The notes under the pieces are model-generated. The model was not told the DNA's origin. It was given only the letters and a program-made list of their open reading frames with translations, and did no database searches. The position numbers and the translations under genes are program-made. 64,000 nucleotides of DNA from Jejuia sp047345485 (GTDB taxonomy: Bacteria > Bacteroidota > Bacteroidia > Flavobacteriales > Flavobacteriaceae): contig NZ_JBLFEN010000009.1 in the NCBI RefSeq assembly GCF_047345485.1, positions 57,470 to 121,469 of the forward strand. Reading direction: 5' to 3'. Positions 41,198 through 51,203 of this stretch are shown here, in pieces (positions within the stretch are counted from its first letter, which is position 1; every line of letters begins with the position of its first letter).

Positions 41198-44044
41198 TTA
41201 TAAGTTATTAATTGTCCAAGATAGATAGTATTGAGAGCCTATAAATCCTGTTCCGGCAGCAGTAAAGTATTCATCACCAAGTAGATTGGTAGCCCCAGCT
41301 TTAAAAGAAGATTTTAAACTTGGTACTCTAAAGTTAACCTGTGCATCTAAAACGTGATATGCTGGTACGTCAGCAGTTAAAAATGATGCTTCCCATACAT
41401 AATTATCACTCCACCTCCAAGCAAGATTAAAACCGAAGTTTTTAAATAAATCTGTGTTTCCAAAAGTTGCTTTAAATTTATGTTCTGGTGTATTAAAGTT
41501 AGTTTGAAAATCTGCATTAGCCTCTCGATCAAAATCTAGTTTTGCATAGGTATAATTGGCTCCTAAATCAAAATCACCAAAAACTTTAGTACTCATGCCT
41601 AATGAAGCACCAAAAGAATTTACTTGTTCTGTTGTATTTGTATAGGCTCTGTAAGCTTGAAAATCTTCATTAGCTAATGCAATTAAAGCTAATGGTGTTG
41701 GATTACCTCCAACTGGAAAAGTTTGAGACAACTCCACGTCTCCATAAAAAGGATTAACAACATCTACAGTGGTAATAAAATCTTGATATTGATTATAATA
41801 CGCACTAAAATCAATAATTATTCTTTCTATTTTACCTCTATAACCAACCTCTACAGAACTTACCTGTTCAGGATTTACTAATCCTGGATTTGCAATTTGT
41901 AAATCAGTAGGGTTTCGTGATGCTGCAAAGGCTGCGACAGAGCTTCTAGTAAATGAGTTGTTGTAAGCTCCAGTTCCATTGTACGTAAATGAACTACCTC
42001 CTAAAACAGCTTGACCAGTTGGTGATATCTCAGTGCCACTAACGGTTCTACTAAATCGTTCAGGATTATCAAATGCACTACCTAATAAAGTTATTGGACC
42101 AACATTAAAACCAATATAAAGCGCTTGAGTATCAGGATTTCTAAAACCAGTTTGGAAAGATGCTCTTATGTTATGATTATTATTTTCGCCAATATTATAT
42201 CCTAGTGAAAGTCTAGGTGAAAAGAACGCATCGAATAAATCAGATTTATCATAACGTAATGAGGCAGTTACTTTTAAACGCTCATCTTCTAAAAATTTCT
42301 TTTGAATTTGTGTATAAAGCCCAATTTCGGTATACGTTGGAATTCTACTTTCTCTATCGGTATATATAGATCCAAATGAATTTAAAGCATAATCTCTGTA
42401 AGAACCACCTACTTGAATTTCAGCAAAATCGGTTAAATGACTAAAATTATAATTTGCATCAGCATGATAGATTTTAGATTCATCTCTAAATCGGCTTCCA
42501 GTTAAAATATCAGAATCGTTAGTTACGGTTTCGAATGCGCGTTGAAATTCTGGAGTCCCAGGCTCAAACCTTCCTGTGTCTGCTGCTTGTCTTGCAGCTG
42601 CATGGGCTTGGTCTGCAGTTAAACCTCCTAGTGTACCTTGAATAAATGCTCCGGCATATTCACCAAACCATTGGTCGTCTGATTTCCATTGTCTATTGAT
42701 ATTTACACCTGTAAATACCATATCATAAGAGTCTCCTGCATTATCAGCAGTAACATAACCCCTTACAAAGAAATTATCATTTCTTACTTCTATTTTATGT
42801 TGTTGTAAAAAGAAATTATTGATTGAATATCTATTTGATCCTTGATAAATGGTAGAACCAGACCCTATTTTTCCAACATATTGTATCTCAAAATCATTTT
42901 CCCAAGGGCGGTAAAATAGTCCCCAGTCTGCTTTAATACTTTTAGCATCATAATTAGTTAGATCTTGTTCGTTATATCCAGTTCTACTTACATTAACATC
43001 AGGTATTAAATTTGCTAAAGCAGGATTTGGCAAATTTGCTAAAAAAGAAGGACTGCCTTTGACATTACTTAAATTAGTAGATACTAAATCTCCGTAAATA
43101 TTTACACCGTCATAATCTATATCATTTTCTCTGGTGCTATTAGGCTTTATAAACGTACTATTTCTATCCTTACCTCTGGTGTCATTAGCAGCCCAATCGG
43201 TGCCTTGTAAGTAGCTAAAGTTTACTTTTGCAGCAAATTTATCACTAAATTTGTGTGCTGCTCTAATGCCGTAATCTTTATACTCATTATTACCAGCTAC
43301 TTCTTGTGAAGTTATACCACCTTTAAAATAGCCACTAATACCAGTATGGTCAAAAGGGCTTTTACTTGTCATAAATAACACGCCATTAAAGGCATTTGCG
43401 CCATATAATGCAGAAGCAGCTCCAGGGAGTAATTCCACACTTTGCACGTCGGTTTCTACCATACCTAATAAGTTTCCTAAAGGGAAGTTAAGTGCTGGTG
43501 CAGCGTTGTCCATGCCATCAACACGTTGCATAAAACGTGTGTTCATGAATGTTGCAAAGCCTCTAGTATTAATGGACTTAAAGGTTAAACTATTGGTGTT
43601 AATGTCAACACCTTTTAGGTTTTCTAAGCCATCATAAAATTCAGCTGATGCTGTGTTTTTTATAGCTTTAAGGCCAAAACGTTCAATAGTAACTGGTGAT
43701 TCAAAAATTCGTTCAGGAGTTCTTGATGCAGAAATAACTACTTCATCTAGTGCAGTACCTTCATTTAGAATAACATCTATTTTCTGGTTATTTGATGTTA
43801 TTTCTTGCGAAAATGTCTCAAAACCAACACTACTCACCTGTATCGTAAAAGGTGGGTTTTGGTTTGATGTTAGGGTGAATTCACCATCAAAATTGGTAAC
43901 AGTACCTGTTGTTGTTCCTAGGATAATAATATTAGCTCCAGGAATAGGTTGACCACTATCATCATTAACGGTTCCAGTGATTGTTGTTTGTGCATAAGTT
44001 ACAGCACAAAACAACATCAAAGTAATCTTGAAAATTGTTTTCAT
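41198..44044 (-). CDS. TonB-dependent outer-membrane receptor
   Basis: 948 residues. The N-terminus has a signal peptide (ending TYAQ), a carboxypeptidase-regulatory-like domain (GTVNDDSGQPIPGANIIILG) and a plug domain (VVISASRTPERIFESP, LEPGA-like VELLPGAASALYGANA), followed by a long beta barrel ending in YYLSWTINNL. It takes up a substrate with energy from TonB-ExbBD. No SusD partner is present; the companion is an SGNH lipoprotein, which suggests a lipid- or ester-type substrate (inference). Confidence 0.92.
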   Translation of the reverse strand: MKTIFKITLMLFCAVTYAQTTITGTVNDDSGQPIPGANIIILGTTTGTVTNFDGEFTLTSNQNPPFTIQVSSVGFETFSQEITSNNQKIDVILNEGTALDEVVISASRTPERIFESPVTIERFGLKAIKNTASAEFYDGLENLKGVDINTNSLTFKSINTRGFATFMNTRFMQRVDGMDNAAPALNFPLGNLLGMVETDVQSVELLPGAASALYGANAFNGVLFMTSKSPFDHTGISGYFKGGITSQEVAGNNEYKDYGIRAAHKFSDKFAAKVNFSYLQGTDWAANDTRGKDRNSTFIKPNSTRENDIDYDGVNIYGDLVSTNLSNVKGSPSFLANLPNPALANLIPDVNVSRTGYNEQDLTNYDAKSIKADWGLFYRPWENDFEIQYVGKIGSGSTIYQGSNRYSINNFFLQQHKIEVRNDNFFVRGYVTADNAGDSYDMVFTGVNINRQWKSDDQWFGEYAGAFIQGTLGGLTADQAHAAARQAADTGRFEPGTPEFQRAFETVTNDSDILTGSRFRDESKIYHADANYNFSHLTDFAEIQVGGSYRDYALNSFGSIYTDRESRIPTYTEIGLYTQIQKKFLEDERLKVTASLRYDKSDLFDAFFSPRLSLGYNIGENNNHNIRASFQTGFRNPDTQALYIGFNVGPITLLGSAFDNPERFSRTVSGTEISPTGQAVLGGSSFTYNGTGAYNNSFTRSSVAAFAASRNPTDLQIANPGLVNPEQVSSVEVGYRGKIERIIIDFSAYYNQYQDFITTVDVVNPFYGDVELSQTFPVGGNPTPLALIALANEDFQAYRAYTNTTEQVNSFGASLGMSTKVFGDFDLGANYTYAKLDFDREANADFQTNFNTPEHKFKATFGNTDLFKNFGFNLAWRWSDNYVWEASFLTADVPAYHVLDAQVNFRVPSLKSSFKAGATNLLGDEYFTAAGTGFIGSQYYLSWTINNL

Positions 44045-44118
44045 TTATATAATTAGTTAAATTTAGGAGTATGTTTATTTCGTTAATAAACAAGTTTAGG
44101 CTAAAAATATAAAAAAAT

Positions 44119-44130
44119 TATGCATGCATA
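44119..44130. promoter_or_regulatory. Perfect palindrome upstream of the TonB receptor gene
   Basis: TATGCATGCATA, about 75 bp before the receptor start. A repressor site is possible, but short palindromes also arise by chance. Confidence 0.2.
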
Positions 44131-44202
44131 GTATATTTTGATAAAAATATGCGTTAAATTTTATGTTTTTATGAAAAAAAACGAAAAAAAATTAAGAATA
44201 TT

Positions 44203-44246
44203 AGAAATTAAATAGAAACCAAGATTTAAGTTCCTATTTAATTTCT
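44203..44246 (-). terminator. glmS terminator
   Basis: A 13-bp stem AGAAATTAAATAG / CTATTTAATTTCT with an 18-nt loop, followed on the minus strand by long T runs, just after the glmS stop. Confidence 0.6.
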
Positions 44247-44256
44247 AGTTGAATTT

Positions 44257-46104
44257 TTATTCTACAGTAACAGATTTTGCCAAATTACGAGGTTGATCTA
44301 CGTTTTTGTCGAGCATTACTGCAATGTGATATGATAATAATTGAAGAGGAATTGTTGTTAATAAAGGACTAAGTGCTTCAATAGTATCAGGAACTTCAAT
44401 AACGTGGTCTGCTAAATCTCTAACTATAGTATCACCTTCTGTAATAACACCAATTATTTTTCCTTTTCTAGATTTTATTTCTTGAATGTTACTTACCACT
44501 TTATCATAGTGTTCTGCTTTAGTAGCAATTACAACTATAGGCATATTCTCATCAATAAGTGCGATAGGACCATGTTTCATTTCTGCAGCGGGGTAACCTT
44601 CTGCATGTATATATGATATTTCTTTGAGCTTTAGAGCACCCTCTAATGCAACTGGAAAGTTATAACCTCTTCCTAAATATAAAAAGTTAGGTACGTCTTT
44701 ATATATTTCAGATATTGTTTTTATGTGTGCATCTGCCTTTAGAGCTTTTTCTACTTTAGCTGGTATCATTTCCATTTCTAATAAGTAGTTTCTAAAATCT
44801 GAACTTGATATTGTGCCTTTTGCTCTTGCTAAACGAAGTGCTATTAATGATAATACAGTGATTTGCGTAGTAAAAGCCTTAGTTGAAGCTACCCCAATTT
44901 CTGGTCCAGCGTGTGTATAAGCTCCAGCATCAGTTTCTCTAGCTATAGAAGAACCTACAACGTTACATACACCAAAAACAAATGCACCTTTAGATTTAGC
45001 CATTTTAATAGCGGCCAATGTATCTGCTGTTTCTCCAGACTGAGAAATTGCAATTAAAATATCATTTTCTGTAATAACTGGGTTTCTATATCTAAATTCT
45101 GAGGCGTATTCTACTTCTACTGGAATTCTAGCTAAATCTTCAAAAATATATTCTGCAACTAAACCAGCATGCCATGATGTACCACAAGCTACTATTATTA
45201 TGCGGTTAGCGTTAAGAAATTTTTTCATATTATCTTCAACACCAGCCATTTTAATTATAGCTTCATCTCTTAATAACCTACCTCTATAAGTATCTGTAAT
45301 TGCTTTTGGTTGTTCATGAATTTCCTTGAGCATAAAATGCTCATAACCCCCTTTTTCAATTTGTTCTAAATTAAGTTTTAATTCTTGAATGTATGGGTCT
45401 ACTAAAGAGTCATCCTTAATTTTTCTTACTTTAATACCCTTATGAAATCTAATAATTGCCATTTCTTCATCTTCAAGATAAATAGCATTTTTAGTATACT
45501 CAATAAAAGGAGAGGCGTCACTAGCTATAAAAAACTCGTCTTCTCCAATACCCACAGCAAGTGGGCTCCCTAAACGTGCGACTACTACTTCCTCAGGTTT
45601 ATTTTTGTCAAACACCGCAATGGCATAAGCACCTATAACTTGATTTAATGCAATTTGTACTGCTTTACCAAGTTTTACACCTTCATTAGTTTTTATTTCT
45701 TCTATTAAATTTATGAGTACTTCGGTATCTGTATCAGATTTAAAGGTATACCCTCTTTTTATTAATTCTTTCTTTAAAGATTCATAGTTTTCTATGATGC
45801 CATTATGAATAATAACTAATTCTCCCGAATTTGATACATGAGGATGAGAATTTACATCGTTTGGTACACCGTGAGTTGCCCACCGTGTATGGCCTATACC
45901 TAAGTTTCCTGTTTTGGTTATTTCGCTTTCTACACGTTCCTCTAAATCAGAGACCTTACCTTTGGCTTTAGATACTTTAAGTTCTGTACCGTCAAACAAA
46001 GCAATACCAGCACTATCATATCCTCTATATTCTAAACGTTTAAGTCCTTCTATTACAATTGGGTAAGCATCTCTATGGCCTATATATCCGACAATTCCAC
46101 ACAT
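44257..46104 (-). CDS. glmS: Glutamine-fructose-6-phosphate aminotransferase (isomerising)
   Basis: 615 residues. The N-terminal glutaminase starts MCGIVGYIG with the nucleophilic C2, and the C-terminal half has two SIS sugar-binding domains (VACGTSWHAGL, SQSGETADTLAA). It makes glucosamine 6-phosphate for peptidoglycan and LPS. Full length. It follows the DUF4270 and GT5-like genes on the same strand after 153 bp, and no glmS ribozyme-like structure was recognised upstream. Confidence 0.97.
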   Translation of the reverse strand: MCGIVGYIGHRDAYPIVIEGLKRLEYRGYDSAGIALFDGTELKVSKAKGKVSDLEERVESEITKTGNLGIGHTRWATHGVPNDVNSHPHVSNSGELVIIHNGIIENYESLKKELIKRGYTFKSDTDTEVLINLIEEIKTNEGVKLGKAVQIALNQVIGAYAIAVFDKNKPEEVVVARLGSPLAVGIGEDEFFIASDASPFIEYTKNAIYLEDEEMAIIRFHKGIKVRKIKDDSLVDPYIQELKLNLEQIEKGGYEHFMLKEIHEQPKAITDTYRGRLLRDEAIIKMAGVEDNMKKFLNANRIIIVACGTSWHAGLVAEYIFEDLARIPVEVEYASEFRYRNPVITENDILIAISQSGETADTLAAIKMAKSKGAFVFGVCNVVGSSIARETDAGAYTHAGPEIGVASTKAFTTQITVLSLIALRLARAKGTISSSDFRNYLLEMEMIPAKVEKALKADAHIKTISEIYKDVPNFLYLGRGYNFPVALEGALKLKEISYIHAEGYPAAEMKHGPIALIDENMPIVVIATKAEHYDKVVSNIQEIKSRKGKIIGVITEGDTIVRDLADHVIEVPDTIEALSPLLTTIPLQLLSYHIAVMLDKNVDQPRNLAKSVTVE

Positions 46105-46257
46105 AATTATTTGTTTTGATTCTGGGGTTTATTTAATTGGCGACAAATATGTAAATATATATTTATTTCTTATAATTTATTGTATAAACGTAGTATTTAC
46201 ACGATAAAAATCATTTTAGGTGCTAGAATAGAAAATAAAATATGTGTTTAAGATGTT

Positions 46258-48006
46258 TTATCTAGACTCTGTAAAAAACACTTCTAAACGTAACTTTTTA
46301 CTATTCCCATCAGATGTAGTGGCATCTGTATTATTGCCATATAGCACAGTGCCTCTAGGGGCAATAACTGCAGTTGCTGGAGTGCCAATTACATTACCAT
46401 CGCTGTTTAGTAGTTCGTTATTTAAATTTATATTCACATTATTAGATAGGACTAAACCAAGTTTGGGGTTGTCTGTATCTCTAATTAAAATATTATTAAG
46501 TAAGTCTGTAATTTTAATTTTATACTTTGCTTGTCCTTCATCATCTACTATTCTCGCACCTAAACTAAATCTTCTTGAGTTTAATGGGTCGTTCGCGTCA
46601 GCAGAAAAATCGTTAATATAATCTGCTGTAGGTATGTTGTTTTCTAAATTGTAAATATATAATCTGTCGTAGGTATGTGCATTAAATACTTCTGGTTGGG
46701 TAGCTGGTATAAAAGTATCTTCTTCATAAATAACCAAATTAGCTTCGTTAACTAGTCTCTTTAATTCAAATTGATCATTTTCAATAATAAATTCACCATT
46801 ATCATCCGTTTTTCTAAATGTTTTCTTGAAACATTCTAAGGCGTCATCATTTACTTGTCCATCTCCATCACAATCTACCAAACCATCAAATAATTCAATA
46901 ACTGCCATTGAACCTTCAGTACCTTTTAAAAATAGTGCTGCATCTCCAGTATTGGTATCGGGAGTTGATGGCAAAAGCGAATTATAATTGTTTATAAAAG
47001 TGTTTAATCTACTTCCTGAAAAATTTAACGTATAACTTCCTGTGTCTCTTTCACTATCTGCATCAGTACCATCTTCAATAGAATAATTAATAACTACATT
47101 GGCACCAGAATCGGCTAAATTAACCATTACCATACTTCCATCGTTATTAACTGCTTGAGCCTTTATATATAAACCGCGAAAATGATTTAAGAAATTATTG
47201 GCGTTAGTTAACGTAGGTAAGCCTTCTTGGTCTAAAATTAAGTTTTTCCAAAAGTTTTTGCTCTCATCTGTTTCAGGAAGATCTATCTCCATAGCAGGTG
47301 GTAAAAATGTACTAGTTTCAACACCGTCTGTTGTTGTTATTGTTTCTCTTGGTGCGTTACTAATTTGAAAGTTTTCGTTATTGTAAATTAGAAAACCAGT
47401 ATGTTCATCAAAATTTATAACTTCTGTTTCTATCTCAGAGAAGTTGTCAGTATCATTAATAGATGCGTCTGCTTTGGAATAATAATTCTGATTACTCTCA
47501 CCGTTAACATCAAAATTTCTTAAAAAGTAATTATTTTGATAAATAGTTAATTTTATACTTTTTACATTGGTAATGTCGTTATTCTCGGTGTACAAAGAAT
47601 CTATTCTGTACCCTGGCTTCCCATTTTCGTCAACACTTATTTGTGTACTAAAGTAAGGTATTGTTAATTTAACGGATTCTACAACAGGGTCAGTACCAAA
47701 TGTATTAGCGGTAGTTTCAAAACTATTTGGTAAAAGTTGGGCAATAATACTTGCTGTGGTAGCACCATAAACAGGGTCGTTATAATACCCTATTAAATTT
47801 GAAGGTAAACCATCTATTTGTTGCCCAGATAAATTTTGATTGTAAGTTTTAATTGGAATTTCAAACTGATCAGTATTAAAATTAAAGTTATCTTCATTTA
47901 ATACATCACTATCAATAGAGCTAAACTCTTCATTACAACTTTGTAGTGTAAGTGCTAGTATTGCGAGTATAACTACGCTACTTAGGGCTTTAAATATCTT
48001 CTTCAT
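46258..48006 (-). CDS. DUF4270 family lipoprotein
   Basis: 582 residues. The signal ends in a lipobox (LALTLQSCNEE). The rest is a large extracytoplasmic domain with SVKLTIPYFSTQ, LYIYNLENN and RISLGAR-like FSLGARIV segments, typical of the DUF4270 family in Bacteroidota. Function unknown; members are outer-membrane-associated. It follows the GT5-like gene by 24 bp, an arrangement I recall as conserved beside panC in Flavobacteriia. Confidence 0.85.
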   Translation of the reverse strand: MKKIFKALSSVVILAILALTLQSCNEEFSSIDSDVLNEDNFNFNTDQFEIPIKTYNQNLSGQQIDGLPSNLIGYYNDPVYGATTASIIAQLLPNSFETTANTFGTDPVVESVKLTIPYFSTQISVDENGKPGYRIDSLYTENNDITNVKSIKLTIYQNNYFLRNFDVNGESNQNYYSKADASINDTDNFSEIETEVINFDEHTGFLIYNNENFQISNAPRETITTTDGVETSTFLPPAMEIDLPETDESKNFWKNLILDQEGLPTLTNANNFLNHFRGLYIKAQAVNNDGSMVMVNLADSGANVVINYSIEDGTDADSERDTGSYTLNFSGSRLNTFINNYNSLLPSTPDTNTGDAALFLKGTEGSMAVIELFDGLVDCDGDGQVNDDALECFKKTFRKTDDNGEFIIENDQFELKRLVNEANLVIYEEDTFIPATQPEVFNAHTYDRLYIYNLENNIPTADYINDFSADANDPLNSRRFSLGARIVDDEGQAKYKIKITDLLNNILIRDTDNPKLGLVLSNNVNINLNNELLNSDGNVIGTPATAVIAPRGTVLYGNNTDATTSDGNSKKLRLEVFFTESR

Positions 48007-48030
48007 AAATCTTTAAGAACCTTTTGACGA

Positions 48031-48840
48031 CTATCCTAATACTTCAGTATTAAAAAACTGAGTATAAGCTTCACCAAATTCGTCTTTACTTTTATATTCT
48101 AATACAGGTTTATCAGAATCTTTAATATATTTTTCTAAATTTTCGGGTAAAACTTCAGAACCCATAATTAAAGCATCAGAGTAATCAACAGCAACTTGCA
48201 TTAAGTTTTGGTATGTAGGCTCTTCTAACGGTTTAATAGCTTCTTCGTTTATATTGTCAAATTTAATCTTATTGACCATATCTTTGTTTAACGTATTGTT
48301 AAAACTTTGATTGTATACCGAAGTAACTATTTTGCTTTCGTTAAAAAGAGGCTCATCTTTATAATACTCTCTTAAATATAATGGTAATAAAGAAGCCAAC
48401 CATCCATGAACGTGAATGATATCTGGTGCCCAATTTAATTTTTTAACCGTTTCTATAACACCTTTTGCAAAGAAAATAGCACGCTCATCGTTGTCTGAAA
48501 ATAATTCCCCATTTTCATCTGTTAATGTCGCTTTTCTTTTAAAGTATTCATCATTATCAATAAAGTAGACTTGAATACGCTCTTTAGGTATAGAGGCTAC
48601 TTTTATGATGAGTGGCATATCTAAATCATTAATTACTAAATTTATACCAGAGAGCCTGATAACTTCATGTAATTGATGTCTTCTTTCATTAATATTGCCA
48701 TATCGTGGCATAAAAATTCGGATTTGCCCACCTTGTTGATTAACCATTCTAGGTGCCTCGAACGACATTGAAGAAATTTCAGTTTCAGGTAAATAAGGCA
48801 CTACTTCAGATGATACGTACAATATCCTCTTATCTTTCAT
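48031..48840 (-). CDS. Glycogen/starch-synthase-like protein with only the N-terminal GT5 lobe
   Basis: 269 residues, about half of GlgA (around 480). It matches the first lobe: RILYVSSEVVPYL at the start, IIHVHGWLASLLPLYLREYY in the middle, and ends about where the second lobe would begin. The ADP-glucose-binding KxGG motif is absent (PETEISS takes its place), and the nucleotide-binding lobe is lacking, so it is unlikely to be a normal glycogen synthase. First gene before the DUF4270 gene, divergent from panC. Role unknown. Confidence 0.8.
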   Translation of the reverse strand: MKDKRILYVSSEVVPYLPETEISSMSFEAPRMVNQQGGQIRIFMPRYGNINERRHQLHEVIRLSGINLVINDLDMPLIIKVASIPKERIQVYFIDNDEYFKRKATLTDENGELFSDNDERAIFFAKGVIETVKKLNWAPDIIHVHGWLASLLPLYLREYYKDEPLFNESKIVTSVYNQSFNNTLNKDMVNKIKFDNINEEAIKPLEEPTYQNLMQVAVDYSDALIMGSEVLPENLEKYIKDSDKPVLEYKSKDEFGEAYTQFFNTEVLG

Positions 48841-48878
48841 ATATGGTTTGTTTTTGAAGATTCAAAAATAAAAACACG

Positions 48879-48886
48879 CAAAAGTA
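48879..48886 (-). promoter_or_regulatory. Bacteroidota -7 element for the GT5-like/DUF4270 genes
   Basis: Minus strand TACTTTTG followed by CGTG fits TAnnTTTG; a second match, TATTTTTG, is at 48863-48870. Confidence 0.5.
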
Positions 48887-48917
48887 CAAAAATTTATGGA
48901 AAGTCCTTGTAAAATCA

Positions 48918-48925
48918 TAAGTTTG
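48918..48925 (+). promoter_or_regulatory. Bacteroidota -7 element for panC
   Basis: TAAGTTTG followed by C fits TAnnTTTG. It lies inside the first 54 bp of the longest panC reading frame, so translation should begin downstream, at GTG 48950. Confidence 0.5.
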
Positions 48926-48949
48926 CACCCGTTAATTTTTTATGTAAAC

Positions 48950-49801
48950 GTGGAAATTTATACTAATAAACATAAGATTACCGCGGCCATTTCTGCATTA
49001 AAATCTAAAAATTTATCTGTTGGAATGGTGCCAACCATGGGCGCACTTCATCAAGGGCATTTGCAATTAGTAATTAAAGCGTTAAACGAAAATGACATTG
49101 CTGTTGTTAGCATATTTGTAAACCCTACACAGTTTGATAATGCATCAGATCTAGATAAGTATCCAAGAACTCTAGATAAAGATGTTCGGTTATTAGAAAC
49201 AGTTAGCAAAACACAAATTATGGTTTATGCACCAACTGTAGATGATATTTATGAAGGAAATACGGTGTCTAAATCGTTTGATTTTGATGGCTTAGAGTTT
49301 GAGATGGAAGGTAAATTTCGTCATGGACATTTTGATGGTGTAGGCACTATTGTAAAACGTTTTTTCGACATTGTAAAACCACATAAAGCATACTTTGGAG
49401 AGAAAGATTTTCAGCAATTACAAATCATAAAAAAATTAGTAGAAAAGTATCTTATTCCTGTACAGATAGTAGGTTGTAAAATTCATAGGGAAGCTAATGG
49501 TTTAGCTATGAGCTCTCGAAATATGCGTTTAGAACCAGAGTATAAAGACGCTGCTCCTTTTATTTATAAAACATTGCAAACTGCCAGAGAAAAATTTGGC
49601 ACAAAAAGTGCTACTAAAGTTTCGGAATGGGTTGAGCATCAATTTAAAACAAATAATTTATTAGAATTAGAATATTTTTTGGTTGCTGATGTTGATACTT
49701 TAAAACCTGTTAAACGAAAATCAAATAAAAAAAAGTATAGAGCATTTATTGCTGTATATGCTGGCGAAATTAGGCTTATTGATAATATCGCATTAAATTA
49801 A
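48950..49801 (+). CDS. panC: Pantothenate synthetase
   Basis: 283 residues from GTG at 48950, the normal PanC length. An in-frame ATG at 48896 would add 18 non-conserved residues and contain the promoter. The nucleotidyltransferase motif is MVPTMGALHQGHL; FVNPTQFD, FGEKDFQQL and RNMRL follow. It joins pantoate and beta-alanine, the last step of vitamin B5 synthesis. panD, which makes beta-alanine, is 13 bp downstream. Confidence 0.96.
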   Translation: MEIYTNKHKITAAISALKSKNLSVGMVPTMGALHQGHLQLVIKALNENDIAVVSIFVNPTQFDNASDLDKYPRTLDKDVRLLETVSKTQIMVYAPTVDDIYEGNTVSKSFDFDGLEFEMEGKFRHGHFDGVGTIVKRFFDIVKPHKAYFGEKDFQQLQIIKKLVEKYLIPVQIVGCKIHREANGLAMSSRNMRLEPEYKDAAPFIYKTLQTAREKFGTKSATKVSEWVEHQFKTNNLLELEYFLVADVDTLKPVKRKSNKKKYRAFIAVYAGEIRLIDNIALN

Positions 49802-49814
49802 TTACCTTTACCAC

Positions 49815-50165
49815 ATGCAAATTCAAGTCGTAAAATCTAAAATTCATAGAGTTAAGTGCACAGGTGCAGAACTCAATTATATTGGTAGTATTACTATTGA
49901 TGAAGATTTAATGGATGCTGCTAATATCATTCAAGGCGAAAAAGTTCAAATTGTAAATAATGATAATGGTGAGCGCTTAGAAACCTATTGTATTCCTGGG
50001 CCACGAAAAAGTGGTGAAATTACATTAAATGGTGCTGCTGCTAGAAAAGTTTCAGTTGGTGATACACTTATTTTAATTACTTATGCCTTTATGGATATTG
50101 AAAAAGCTAAAGTATTTAAACCTTCTTTAGTATTTCCTGATGAGGCTACAAATTTATTAAAATAA
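49815..50165 (+). CDS. panD: Aspartate 1-decarboxylase proenzyme
   Basis: 116 residues. The self-cleavage site NYIGSITID (G24-S25) forms the pyruvoyl group; the later GPRKSGEITLNGAAARK stretch is typical. It makes beta-alanine for PanC. Operon panC-panD, followed 4 bp later by a membrane protein gene. Confidence 0.97.
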   Translation: MQIQVVKSKIHRVKCTGAELNYIGSITIDEDLMDAANIIQGEKVQIVNNDNGERLETYCIPGPRKSGEITLNGAAARKVSVGDTLILITYAFMDIEKAKVFKPSLVFPDEATNLLK

Positions 50166-50169
50166 AAGG

Positions 50170-51129
50170 TTGAATCCTAAAGTAACAAAACTATTAAAAA
50201 TTACACTACCACTATTGTTGGGAGTTTTTTTGGTTTGGTATTCATTATCCCAAATTTCAATAGAAAAACTTATTGAATACTTTGAAAAGACAGATTACTC
50301 CTACATTTTATTAGGTGTCTTTTTTGGTTTACTTAGTCATTTATCAAGAGCTTATCGCTGGCGATTTCAGTTGGAGCCTATGGGTTACAATATAAAATTG
50401 GGTAACAGTATTATGGCGGTTTTTGCAACTTATTTAATTAATTATACAATTCCCAGAGCCGGAGAGGTTGCAAGAGCATCAATATTAACAAATTATGAAA
50501 GTGTGCCATTTGAAAAAGGGTTTGGTACAATACTCGCAGAACGTATTGCTGATTTAATTGTAATGCTAGGCATTATTACTGTAACATTATTTCTCCAATT
50601 CGATTTTATTTATGGATTTTTAATCAAAAAATTTAACCCCTCAAAAATTGCGATTGTAGCAGTTGTTGTAATTATAATAGTTGTTTTATTTTTAAGATTC
50701 GTAAAAAAGAGCTCGTCTAAACTTGCCTTAAAAATTAAAAGCTTTGTAAATGGTTTAGTTGAAGGCGCAATGAGTATTTTTAAAATGAAGAAAAAGTGGG
50801 TATTTATTTTTCATACACTATTTATTTGGAGTATGTATGTACTTATGTTTTATGTTACATCTTTTGCTTTAGAAGATACAAGCAATATACCCTTTGCTGC
50901 AATTTTAATTGGGTTTATAGCTGCAAGTTTTAGTATTGCCGCTACCAATGGTGGTATAGGTTCTTACCCTGAAGCTATCGTTTTGGCCTTTTCGCTATTT
51001 AGTCTTCCTGATGATCCCAGTCGCGCTTTTGGATGGATTATGTGGGGGTCTCAAACTTTACTCATTATTATTTTTGGAGGCTTATCCCTTATTTATTTGC
51101 CAATTTTTAATAGAAAAAAAGCTTCTTAG
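50170..51129 (+). CDS. LPG-synthase-TM / UPF0104-type membrane protein
   Basis: 319 residues, starting at TTG, 4 bp after panD. It has about eight membrane segments and the family features AYRWRFQL, NYTIPRAGEVARA, and ATNGGIGSYPEAI. The family is related to the flippase part of lysylphosphatidylglycerol synthase; these proteins are thought to move or modify lipids. No synthetase domain is attached. Probably in the pan operon by position, but not by function. Confidence 0.85.
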   Translation: MNPKVTKLLKITLPLLLGVFLVWYSLSQISIEKLIEYFEKTDYSYILLGVFFGLLSHLSRAYRWRFQLEPMGYNIKLGNSIMAVFATYLINYTIPRAGEVARASILTNYESVPFEKGFGTILAERIADLIVMLGIITVTLFLQFDFIYGFLIKKFNPSKIAIVAVVVIIIVVLFLRFVKKSSSKLALKIKSFVNGLVEGAMSIFKMKKKWVFIFHTLFIWSMYVLMFYVTSFALEDTSNIPFAAILIGFIAASFSIAATNGGIGSYPEAIVLAFSLFSLPDDPSRAFGWIMWGSQTLLIIIFGGLSLIYLPIFNRKKAS

Positions 51130-51203
51130 AGACTTTTAACTCTACTTTTAATCTCTAGGTTTATTTATTACCTTGCCCATATTAATACTCAAATCATTTT
51201 AAA

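Noticed and set aside
44171..44215. 14-aa lysine-rich frame before the glmS stop
   Set aside because: Very short, A-rich, and its 3' end is one arm of the glmS terminator.
46105..46257. glmS ribozyme upstream of glmS
   Set aside because: The 153-bp gap is AT-rich and lacks the ribozyme's GC-rich pseudoknot core; only promoter-like sequence is expected.
48896..48949. ATG start giving a 301-aa PanC
   Set aside because: The extra 18 residues are not PanC-like and contain a TAAGTTTG promoter element.
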